A stretch of 33,597 nt of DNA from an uncultured Pirellulaceae bacterium (lineage in GTDB: Bacteria; Planctomycetota; Planctomycetia; Pirellulales; Pirellulaceae): contig CALHZT010000011.1 in assembly GCA_938040995.1 (NCBI GenBank), positions 1 through 33,597 on the forward strand. Reading direction: 5' to 3'. Positions 24,982 to 32,461 of the stretch are shown here, one piece after another (position 1 is the first letter of the stretch; the number at the start of each line of letters is the position of its first letter). The notes under the pieces were generated by a model. The model was not told the DNA's origin. It ran no database searches and saw only the letters and a list, made by a program, of their open reading frames with translations. The position numbers and the translations under genes are program-made.

Positions 24982-26964
24982 CTACTGCCTTGCAGCGAGG
25001 AAGCCCATGACAGATGCGGTAAATACCTCCGCGCCTTTGAATTTGTAGGCCTGGAAAGTCGGGTCGAGGTATCGCGGCCCCAAGGGGTCATCAACCGCCG
25101 CCCCACTAAGCGAATAATTCAAATTGCGGAACTGGTTATCTCGATTCGCCGACGTTACGAGCAGGCGATACTTGCCGGCCGGTAGAAAAACCGACGTCGT
25201 TCTTGACTCACCAGCGGAACTGTCCAGCTGCAGGACGGTGTTTCCGTCTGCGTCGATCACTCGTATGAATATTTCGGCGTTCTCGGCGCCCCGTTGTTCT
25301 TCGACGGCAAAGTTGAAATTGAACAGCTGCTGCCGGAAGACTTCCAGTCGATAGGAGTCGCGGTCACGATTTCCACGCAACGATGATTCGATGAAGGTTT
25401 CCCGCTCAAGCGGCGCCCACCCCACTATCGCGTCGAATTCAAAGAATCCAGTCGCCGAGTCGGACGAATTGGCAGCCGTGACTTCGAAGATGTATTCAGT
25501 ATCCGGATCAATCGGGAACTGAAGCACATTCATCTGGTCGTTACTGACAAGAATCTGCGATTCAACTGGACGCAAGAACTCGTCGAGCACGCGAATCTTG
25601 CCGGTGAATTCCTCTCCAAACTGGAGCGTCCGTAGACTGACTCGGGCCCAGTTCCGGTTGGCGAGAAGGTTCGTTGGAGTCGCCAGACGAAATCGGTCGA
25701 CATCGTTCGCATAGTCGATGCCCGCATAGGTCTGGTAGCGGGTGCCTTCGATGAATCCGGGAGCTGTCTCAAGGTCTTCCAGACCTCTCTCGGGATCCGC
25801 TGTGGATCCACCCATGGAAGCAAACTGCCTCTCACGATTCAGGTAGTTTGGGACATCGTTGGAATGGACATACCGGATTGGACTTCGAAGCACATCGCTG
25901 ATGCTGTTGAAATCTGTTTGATTTACTGACATGTACCAGACGGCGAGTGTGTAACTGCCGACGTCAAAATAACTATGCTGGTTGCTTGAGACGGTGACAT
26001 GGAATTCCTCACCAACGTCGACGTCATGAAGGACGACAGAGAGGTCTCTTCCAGACTTTGTACTGAATTTCTGCTGTGTTTCGCCAGACTGGCTCGTAAC
26101 TTCAAGGCTGCCGGCCAGTTGGCTGACTCCACTCGTGATCATGTGAACGACGACTGTACCATCAGCACCCTCGGGGACCTGGAAAGTAAAGCTGTCGATA
26201 TCATCAGGCGTTGTAATATCCGCGTACGCAATCGTTGGAATAGCCCCTTGCGCTGCGTTGGTGAACTCATACGCCGTCAAAGGCACCGAAATATCGTCTG
26301 TTGTTCCGTTTGCTCCATTGACGCCATTGGCAATAGCGAGACTGTCGTAGAGGTCATTCGGCCGCAGTCCGTAAATATCCTGAAGGTTGGAAATGTCTTC
26401 GTCTGTTGGGAGAACATACCTCGGCGAACCGTCGCCTGGGTAAAGCGGCGATAGCGGATCGTCAGAATGCTCCAGCCCAAACACGTGACCAGCTTCATGC
26501 ACTGCGGTCGCGAATACATCGTCGAGGCTGTCGAATTTCATTTCGCTATTGAACAGAACGTCGCCTGTCCATGTCCCATCAATCGCCTCGTCTGCGGAAA
26601 TGGCGATCGCATAGATTCCTTCATCGAGAGGGACCGAGCCGATTCGCACATCGCCGAACCGTTCGTCCTGGCGGATCTTTCCCTGAACTCCAAAGTCAGA
26701 CCCGTCATCGTGAACAATGCCGATGTCAGCATTTGTTTCACGAGTCCATACCTGGAATGCGCCGAGGATAGTTTGTTGCCATGTTTCTCGTGGAGCTATC
26801 TCGTCAAACTGCGCGAAGAGACGGCTTTCGGCACCATTTACGTCTGTTCCGTCTGGAGCGAAACTCAGCGAAAGGCGAGCATCCGCTCCCCAAACGACAC
26901 CCTGCGCATCCAGAACGATGCGGGGTTCCAGCTCTTCAGACCGAAGCTTTATTCGACTTCTCAT
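24982..26964 (-). CDS. Matrixin-like zinc metalloprotease with LEPR-type N-terminus
   Basis: The 660-residue product begins MRSRIKLRSEELEPRIVLDA, a LEPR-XLL-type export signal. The catalytic domain (about residues 25-200) has the metzincin zinc motif HEAGHVFGLEH with ligands His156, His160 and His166, and the catalytic Glu157. The usual Met-turn methionine of matrixins (DPxAxMYP) is replaced: the matching stretch reads DDPLSPLYPG. The remaining 450 residues include beta-rich modules resembling pre-peptidase C-terminal domains (for example DIDSFTFQVPEGADGTVVVHMI and KYRLLVTSANRDN). It lies 86 bp after the kinase gene on the same strand and probably belongs to that unit. It may process surface proteins; the convergent SdrD_B gene is one possible substrate, which is inference. 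Confidence 0.9.
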   Translation of the reverse strand: MRSRIKLRSEELEPRIVLDAQGVVWGADARLSLSFAPDGTDVNGAESRLFAQFDEIAPRETWQQTILGAFQVWTRETNADIGIVHDDGSDFGVQGKIRQDERFGDVRIGSVPLDEGIYAIAISADEAIDGTWTGDVLFNSEMKFDSLDDVFATAVHEAGHVFGLEHSDDPLSPLYPGDGSPRYVLPTDEDISNLQDIYGLRPNDLYDSLAIANGVNGANGTTDDISVPLTAYEFTNAAQGAIPTIAYADITTPDDIDSFTFQVPEGADGTVVVHMITSGVSQLAGSLEVTSQSGETQQKFSTKSGRDLSVVLHDVDVGEEFHVTVSSNQHSYFDVGSYTLAVWYMSVNQTDFNSISDVLRSPIRYVHSNDVPNYLNRERQFASMGGSTADPERGLEDLETAPGFIEGTRYQTYAGIDYANDVDRFRLATPTNLLANRNWARVSLRTLQFGEEFTGKIRVLDEFLRPVESQILVSNDQMNVLQFPIDPDTEYIFEVTAANSSDSATGFFEFDAIVGWAPLERETFIESSLRGNRDRDSYRLEVFRQQLFNFNFAVEEQRGAENAEIFIRVIDADGNTVLQLDSSAGESRTTSVFLPAGKYRLLVTSANRDNQFRNLNYSLSGAAVDDPLGPRYLDPTFQAYKFKGAEVFTASVMGFLAARQ

Positions 26965-27050
26965 CCTGTCACCGTGGCTACACCAGATTCCCGTGGCCGC
27001 TCTTCGGTTCCTCTGGCTGTTTTCTCGTTTCCAGTCTCGCGTCTATTCTT

Positions 27051-30000
27051 CTATTCTTCTTGCCCGTCCTGGTGCTTCTTCATTTGTTCTGTTTCGGCAA
27101 GCTCGCGGATTCGCTTACAAGCCGCTATTAAGTCTTCTACTTGTTCGAGGTCGCGGATCGGAGCGATGTCCGGATCACCGTCGACGTGATTCAATATCCG
27201 TAAGTCCTCAATCAGGCTCTGAGCCAGCATTCGTATGGCGGTATGCCGATGTGTCTCATCGTTGCGCGACAGCAACGCGTAAATGCATGCAACCTGATAT
27301 CGGGTTATGGCATCGAGTTCGCTTTGCAACAACACTTTCGCATCGGCGAGAGCGGTTTCATCGCGTCTCAGCCTTGCCAGCAAGACGCCTCTTCCCGCTC
27401 TTGTAATTGTATCTGTCGGATCCGAATCTAGCGAGTCATTGAGGATTCTTACCGCCTTTTCCGGGTCTTTTAGCACTTCGGCGTGGATGTAAGCCAAATT
27501 TTCGCGAATTTTTCGGGGCGATGTCGTAATCGTCAAAGCTCGCTGGAGATCCTTGATCGCATCCCTCGGCGACTCGCCAAGTCGCGCGTGACTGCGCGTC
27601 ATCCAACCAATGTCATCTTTTGGTCGCAGCTCCAAACCGGTTTTGCGATCCTGAACCGATTCCTCCCAGTCGCCATTCTCAGCAAACATTTCAGCGCGAG
27701 TCAGATAGACTCGCGGATCGTCTGTGCCCCGTTCGATAACAGCGGAGGCATCAGCAATTGCGGCTGGAAGATTCTTCGACAGCCGGTGAGCGATCGAACG
27801 ACTCATTTGTGCATTGTTAACATTGTCCTGCGGGTTGAGATCCGAGGACTCGGAGAGTTTCATGGCCAGCGTAAAGTCTTCAATCGCCTTGGGGAATTCT
27901 TCAAGAGCCAGATGGCAGTGGCCAATTCGAAAAACGGGATACGGCTTGTCAGGAAGAAGTGACTTGGCGATCTTAAAATGCATCAGCGCGTCCTGGAAAT
28001 TGTCTTTCCGGAAATGAGCCTCGCCCAGCTGAAGCCAGCCTGCCGCATCCCCAGGCCGCTTGCGCATCGCGTCCTCGAGTATTCTTATCGCTTTATCGAT
28101 GGCATCACGTTCCAGGAACTCGGTACCTAATAGCATCAGATCCTGAGTGCCAAGTTTTTGGTCGCTGGGCTCTCCGGATGCGGACTGCAGCAACTTTGCA
28201 ATCAGCGTTTCCTCCTCTTCGTTCGAATCAGCAGGCGCTCCGGCGACCATCTGTTCCAGCCGGATCTTCTGCAGGTCGATCGCCGAGTCCTTCCTCGTCT
28301 CATAGAGATCGGCGACACGATTCCAGCGCAGGGCGGCTGCCAGTGGTTGGACCGCGTCCGTTGAGTCGCCAGGTTCGCCGGCCGTTGTTATGCTCTCGTT
28401 CAGTTGGGCATTCGTCGCTGACATGGACGCAAGATGAAACCCAAGCAACTTACAGAGGTCGCGGCACGACTGCTGCTGTTTAACAGGAAGATGGGCCCAT
28501 GCGTCACCCTCGGGGCCGCTGTCCAGATCGACTGAGTCGGCGAGGTCGCGGGCCCTTTGCAAAGTGGTTTGCGCGTTCGTCGAACCAGTACTCGCGGCAA
28601 TGATGGCTGGACGCAGGTCGGCAAATTTGCTCGCCAGTCGGTTGAGTCTGTTTTCGGCTTGGGTGCCTGCCAGCTGAAATTCGCGTTGCTGCCAGGCGAA
28701 AAGTGTGCCGATTGCTATCACAGCAACGGCTGCCGCAGCCGTCGTCCACGAGCAGATTTTTGGGTGGCGGCGTACCCACTTTTGAGCGCGTTCCACGACG
28801 GAAGGATTTTTCGCGTGCGCAAGCGGTTGCGAATCGAGTTGAGCCGTCAGGTCTTCGACAAGATGCTGCGCCGACTGATATCGGGCCGATGCACTGTATG
28901 AAAGGCATCGGTCAATGATCGCGGCGGTTGCTGGCGAAACGTCAGGATTCATATCCCGCAACGGAGGAACCGGCGACTTTCGTTTTCGCAGCACAACTCG
29001 CAAATAGTCGTCGGTGACGCCTTCGCCAGGTTCGAGTTTTGTTGGGGTAAACGGCAATTGGCCACTCAACAACTCGTAAAGCACGACTCCCAAACTGTAG
29101 ATATCAGCCGTCACACCGCTTTCATTATCCCCGTCTTCTTTCGCGTCACTATCTGCGCCTCGCGACCGCCGAAGCATCTCGCGAATCGTTTCCGGAGCGA
29201 TGTACGGCATGGTCCCGCCGGCTCGGTCCGAAGGCTGGCCCGTATTTGCGGCAAGGTTAAAGTCGATCAATAGCGGCTCGCCGTCATCACGAAGCATCAC
29301 GTTGGCTGGTTTGATGTCGCGGTGCAGGATGCCTCGAACGTGCGAGTGTTGAAGGCCCGTCGCCAGACTCTTCGCCAGCCAGAGAATGCTGTCAACGTAC
29401 GAGCGTTCCTGGTAGAAAGCTCGCGCCGCACCATTGGAATCATCGATAGGAGGCAGCTTCAGCAGTTTGGGGCTGATCGCTGGCACCTGCCCGATTTGAT
29501 CGAGCAGAAATTTTCCGGACGCAGGCATCCGGTCGACAGTTCGCAATGATTTCGCAAGATCGGCCAACGTAGTTCGGCCAAAGAACGGCATGCAAAGGAC
29601 GGTAATTCCATCCTGCTTGTGAACCGAATGAACCGGCGTAATGTTCGTATGCTGCAGTCTTGCGAGCTTGTCCGCTTCGTCCCGGTTACAAGTCGAAAAC
29701 TTCAGCACCACCGGACGGTCAGCGAGTTTGTCCTGGGTCGCCAGGTATGCGTTCGCAAAACTCCCGCTTCCCAGTCGCTGAATAATCCGGAAATCGCTCC
29801 AATAGTCGCCGGCGGCAAGCTGCGGCAGGGCAGCCTTTCTGTCAGACCTCGGCGCTGTCGAATGGTCAGCCGCGTGCGCGGTCTCTTCTTTGGTATCGTA
29901 GCCAATCCAGTGGGACCATTCATCGGTGTCCACGTCGACTTCGAACTCGGTGAAAAGCGACTTGTACTCTTGCGGTTGAACATCTTCACCCGCATCGAGC

Positions 30001-30278
30001 CGCAATCGGTACTCTTCAAAGGCGAGTTCGCCACACAGTCGCCGGTCACGGAAAATCTTCGGATATTGCGCGACGTACCCGGCCAGTTTCTTGCGATCGC
30101 CTCGTGCCCAGGCGATATCCATGTCGACTCGAATCAGCTCGGCAGCCACCACCGTGTATTTGGCGTGACCGCGTTCCGGCAGAAACGAGTCGATCGAGGC
30201 GCCGGGGTTCTTCGACACCTCCGATTCGAATGCTTCAATGCGATCCTCAACAAAAGGATCCAGAGCCGGGTGATTCAT
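27051..30278 (-). CDS. Membrane Ser/Thr protein kinase with TPR C-terminus, DFN variant
   Basis: The 1075-residue protein starts with a planctomycete-type N-terminal module (about 1-115, VRVDMDI-like helices, here IRVDMDIAWARGD). The kinase domain runs from about 160 to 485. It has a glycine-rich loop RLGSGSFANAYLA, Lys193 in VVLKFS, a catalytic loop HRDIKPANV (Asp321) and activation-segment GGTMPYIAPE. The metal-binding DFG is replaced by DFN (339-341). A transmembrane helix follows (TTAAAAVAVIAIGTLFAW, about 512-529). The extracytoplasmic C-terminus includes TPR-like repeats (about 700-1000, for example DAAGWLQLGEAHFRKDNFQDALMHFKIA). The ATG overlaps the sigma stop as ATGA, implying translational coupling. 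It may regulate the sigma factor by phosphorylation, as proposed for kinase-linked ECF groups. Confidence 0.95.
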   Translation of the reverse strand: MNHPALDPFVEDRIEAFESEVSKNPGASIDSFLPERGHAKYTVVAAELIRVDMDIAWARGDRKKLAGYVAQYPKIFRDRRLCGELAFEEYRLRLDAGEDVQPQEYKSLFTEFEVDVDTDEWSHWIGYDTKEETAHAADHSTAPRSDRKAALPQLAAGDYWSDFRIIQRLGSGSFANAYLATQDKLADRPVVLKFSTCNRDEADKLARLQHTNITPVHSVHKQDGITVLCMPFFGRTTLADLAKSLRTVDRMPASGKFLLDQIGQVPAISPKLLKLPPIDDSNGAARAFYQERSYVDSILWLAKSLATGLQHSHVRGILHRDIKPANVMLRDDGEPLLIDFNLAANTGQPSDRAGGTMPYIAPETIREMLRRSRGADSDAKEDGDNESGVTADIYSLGVVLYELLSGQLPFTPTKLEPGEGVTDDYLRVVLRKRKSPVPPLRDMNPDVSPATAAIIDRCLSYSASARYQSAQHLVEDLTAQLDSQPLAHAKNPSVVERAQKWVRRHPKICSWTTAAAAVAVIAIGTLFAWQQREFQLAGTQAENRLNRLASKFADLRPAIIAASTGSTNAQTTLQRARDLADSVDLDSGPEGDAWAHLPVKQQQSCRDLCKLLGFHLASMSATNAQLNESITTAGEPGDSTDAVQPLAAALRWNRVADLYETRKDSAIDLQKIRLEQMVAGAPADSNEEEETLIAKLLQSASGEPSDQKLGTQDLMLLGTEFLERDAIDKAIRILEDAMRKRPGDAAGWLQLGEAHFRKDNFQDALMHFKIAKSLLPDKPYPVFRIGHCHLALEEFPKAIEDFTLAMKLSESSDLNPQDNVNNAQMSRSIAHRLSKNLPAAIADASAVIERGTDDPRVYLTRAEMFAENGDWEESVQDRKTGLELRPKDDIGWMTRSHARLGESPRDAIKDLQRALTITTSPRKIRENLAYIHAEVLKDPEKAVRILNDSLDSDPTDTITRAGRGVLLARLRRDETALADAKVLLQSELDAITRYQVACIYALLSRNDETHRHTAIRMLAQSLIEDLRILNHVDGDPDIAPIRDLEQVEDLIAACKRIRELAETEQMKKHQDGQEE

Positions 30279-30913
30279 GTCAGGTCTTCTTCGCTCAATG
30301 TCACTGCAAGTGTCTGCCGAAATCCCTGAAGCGTGCGTTCTACCGTGCGGCGAGAACGTCCCGAGCCTTTGGATATTTCGGCAACCGTATTTCCTTCAAG
30401 TCGCAGGTGTACAATTTGTCGCTGCGAATCCGTCAGGTCCCTTAGCAGTTCTTCGATCGTCATACGCAAAATATTGACCGCAAGTTCGTCGTTCGCCGCG
30501 TGCCCGCTTGAATTTGAATCGAGAGGAGCACTCTTGCGAATGTCGCGTTTCGCAGCGCGGTGGAACGCTCCAACACTGCGAATCTTGTTCAACGCAATCG
30601 TTACCATCAGTCGCCAGATGGAATCACCTTGTGGCACACTGTACTGGCCGGCTTGCAACCTCCGAAACAAGGTCCGAAAAATCGACTGGGTGACGTCTTC
30701 CGGGTCAATCCGTCCAGAGATCTCCCGAGCCATCTGTCGGTTGGCGAGCGCCCTCAGTCGTTGGGCGTATCGCTCAAACAATTCTTCCGCCGCCTGTTCG
30801 TTGCCGCTCCGAATGCCGCGCATCAGCGAGCTGTCGGTTTTGACATCGAAATCTGGCGTTTCGGCGTCATCGTCTGATCTACTAGAGTCGCGATTCGTCA
30901 TTGAAAACGCCAT
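30275..30913 (-). CDS. ECF-type RNA polymerase sigma factor, kinase-linked
   Basis: I use the ATG at 30913 (MAFSMTNRDSS); the ATG at 30901 (MTNRDSSRSDDD) is equally plausible and the track start at 30979 less so. The 212-residue product has an acidic N-terminus and then a sigma2 region (LFERYAQRLRALANRQM, RIDPEDVTQSIFRTLFRRL, GDSIWRLMVTIALNKIR). A linker with AAKRDIRKS follows, then a sigma4 region (LTDSQRQIVHLRLEGNTVAEIS with helix-turn-helix RSRRTVERTLQGFRQTL). No anti-sigma gene is adjacent. Instead the gene overlaps the Ser/Thr kinase by 4 bp, the pattern of planctomycete ECF factors linked to kinases, whose activity is thought to be set by phosphorylation. It probably drives the downstream kinase and protease genes or an envelope regulon; the target promoters cannot be read here. 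Confidence 0.93.
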   Translation of the reverse strand: MAFSMTNRDSSRSDDDAETPDFDVKTDSSLMRGIRSGNEQAAEELFERYAQRLRALANRQMAREISGRIDPEDVTQSIFRTLFRRLQAGQYSVPQGDSIWRLMVTIALNKIRSVGAFHRAAKRDIRKSAPLDSNSSGHAANDELAVNILRMTIEELLRDLTDSQRQIVHLRLEGNTVAEISKGSGRSRRTVERTLQGFRQTLAVTLSEEDLT

Positions 30914-31151
30914 TAAATTGGAAAATGTGGGATTATGTCCCGCCAAATGGAGGGCCCCATATCGAGCGGAAAATGCCACAAACCTTCCGTTCCAGTATCA
31001 CGCGGATGCCTGGTTCGATCAATGTTCCTTCAAATGAGATAATTTTGGCTGTCTCAATGGCGGACTCGAACCACGCATACGACTCTCAATCCTTGGCGGG
31101 CAAATCCCCAATGACGCTGTCCTGTGACAAGTCGATTGAGAAAGTGGTGAA
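30914..31151. other. Divergent promoter region sigma / XRE-like regulator
   Basis: The 238-bp gap separates the minus-strand sigma-kinase unit from the plus-strand XRE-like gene. No repeat or hairpin stands out and no small gene is supported. If the sigma factor is autoregulated, its target box would be here; I could not identify one. Confidence 0.5.
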
Positions 31152-31625
31152 ATGGGAGTCATTTCAAAAGCAAAACCGGACGTTGGCCAGTCTGCGCCGA
31201 CACTGCGCCCACTCACTCTGGAAACGCCCGCGCTGGATGCGCCCGTAACGCTGGATGCGCTCGTAAAGAAGCACCCGCTTCAAAGACTGCGCGAAGTCCG
31301 CATGCGCAAGGAGCTTTCGGTCGGACAGGTGGCAATGCTGCTCGGTGTTTCGCCGTCTCAAGTCTGGCTGGAAGAAGAGCCAACAGCGGACCTTTCTCTG
31401 GCTACCGTCAAGAAGTGGGCGACAGCCCTGAATGTTCCCGTTCACGAGCTGTTGATTGAGCAACAAGCCAACATGGCACTTGTTGGAGTGACAGTGAGTC
31501 AGCTTTCCCGTATTTCCTCGGTGGCTGCTGCCCTGTCCGAACGTGGCGACGACGATGGGGCGACGATGAACATGATCGGTCGCCTTGTTCAGCAGCTGGA
31601 ACAGCTACAGGAATCACGCGAATAG
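31152..31625 (+). CDS. XRE-like helix-turn-helix regulator
   Basis: The ATG at 31152 (MGVISKAKPDVGQSA) starts a 157-residue protein. Residues 1-40 are low-complexity and Pro/Thr-rich. Residues about 42-102 form a Cro/CI-type helix-turn-helix: LQRLREVRMRKELSVGQVAMLLGVSPSQVWLEEE followed by TADLSLATVKKWATALNVPVHELL. The C-terminal 55 residues are helical (VTVSQLSRISSVAAALSER, MIGRLVQQLEQLQES) and may mediate dimerisation. It is divergent from the sigma-kinase unit by 238 bp and could regulate it, but that is inferred from position. The unusual linker and absence of other domains leave the function open. There is no strong ribosome-binding site upstream. Confidence 0.85.
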   Translation: MGVISKAKPDVGQSAPTLRPLTLETPALDAPVTLDALVKKHPLQRLREVRMRKELSVGQVAMLLGVSPSQVWLEEEPTADLSLATVKKWATALNVPVHELLIEQQANMALVGVTVSQLSRISSVAAALSERGDDDGATMNMIGRLVQQLEQLQESRE

Positions 31626-32058
31626 CGCTGCTTTGTAAAAGTAACCGTTCACACGGGCAAGGGTGTTGTAAATTCGATATTGCGTGGCATATGTTCTCAC
31701 GCCAGATTTATTGCAGCCGCTTGTATAACCTCGGCATGACCTCGGCCGACCGCTCGCCCCAAGCAACCCTCCTCCGACGCAGTGGTGTCATGCGAAGAAT
31801 GAGCAGGGCATACCACGTGTCGCGTGAGGAGGGTCGGAGCCTCAGCGACGGGGAGGAGCGGCCAAACGTGTCGGTGTATCTTGCAATAGTGCGTCCGTTC
31901 TGGAGCAACGTAAAATCCGCTGCAACGCTGACCCTCTCGAACCTGAGCAAACGTCAATATCCGTGAACGGTTACTTGCGATCTCGCTGCTTTTCTATGCC
32001 GGCCGCGTGAACGCTGTCCACAATGATGTACGTGCGCTGCGTACGACTCTTTCAGCCG
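31626..32058. other. Intergenic gap with repeat copy E
   Basis: The gap is mostly the repeat described separately. The 82 bp after it and the few bases before it hold no gene. A 9-bp direct repeat CGCTGCTTT occurs at 31626-31634 and 31984-31992, outside the inverted arms. Confidence 0.6.
31639..31976 (+). mobile_element. Dispersed repeat copy E within 14-bp inverted repeats (possible MITE)
   Basis: The repeat core (31663-31925) matches copy C over about 260 bp. It is flanked by the perfect inverted pair AAGTAACCGTTCAC (31639-31652) and GTGAACGGTTACTT (31963-31976). Outside these, CGCTGCTTT occurs on both sides (31626-31634 and 31984-31992), but 4 and 7 bp away from the arms, so it is not a clean target-site duplication. 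No transposase is present. The arms are not found at the edges of copy C, so the MITE idea is uncertain. ORFs 31691-31966 and those on the minus strand are repeat-derived. Confidence 0.6.
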
Positions 32059-32298
32059 CTATTGATTCGTCGCCAATTGCCCGGCTCGTCGAGAACGATG
32101 CACGACGGCAAACCAGACGGCTGCGATCCCTGCCGCTACCAACATGAAACTGACAGCGTGTGATGGGCTCGTGAAATAGTGCGCTGCCGAATTGCCGTCA
32201 ACGTCGACGCCATGCCCCGGATGTGCCGAAGCGGTTGTCGAATGGATCGCCAAATAACAAGCCGCTGTAAAAATGCCAAAACCTTTGAAGGACTTCAT
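32059..32298 (-). CDS. Small membrane protein with HPGHG motif
   Basis: I start at ATG 32298 (MKSFKGFGIF), where a signal peptide or first helix begins; the ORF start at 32355 would place an odd sequence before it. The 79-residue product reads signal-like helix to STTASA, then AHPGHGVDVDGNSAAHYFTSPSHA, then a transmembrane helix (VSFMLVAAGIAAVWFAVV) and a basic tail. The HPGHG start and the paired His residues resemble the N-terminus of HupE/UreJ-type metal transporters, but the protein is much shorter. The four His in the loop could bind a metal in the periplasm. The gene stands alone between repeat copy E and the dockerin-like gene. Function unknown. Confidence 0.75.
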   Translation of the reverse strand: MKSFKGFGIFTAACYLAIHSTTASAHPGHGVDVDGNSAAHYFTSPSHAVSFMLVAAGIAAVWFAVVHRSRRAGQLATNQ

Positions 32299-32461
32299 GC
32301 GATTATTTCTGAATGAGTTGCCTGATTTGCCAAGTGCCGACGCAGAAGTGTACACGACGTCACGGTAGAGATTCTATCCCGATCGACTTGATCTACAACA
32401 ACCGGGGAATAGCTTGCAAGCTTTCCTGTAAGCCCCGATACGGCGCTGCAAGCTGACCTTT

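Noticed and set aside
31691-31966. ORF of 91 residues over repeat copy E
   Set aside because: It overlaps the dispersed repeat, with no ribosome-binding site and no family resemblance outside the repeat-derived motif.
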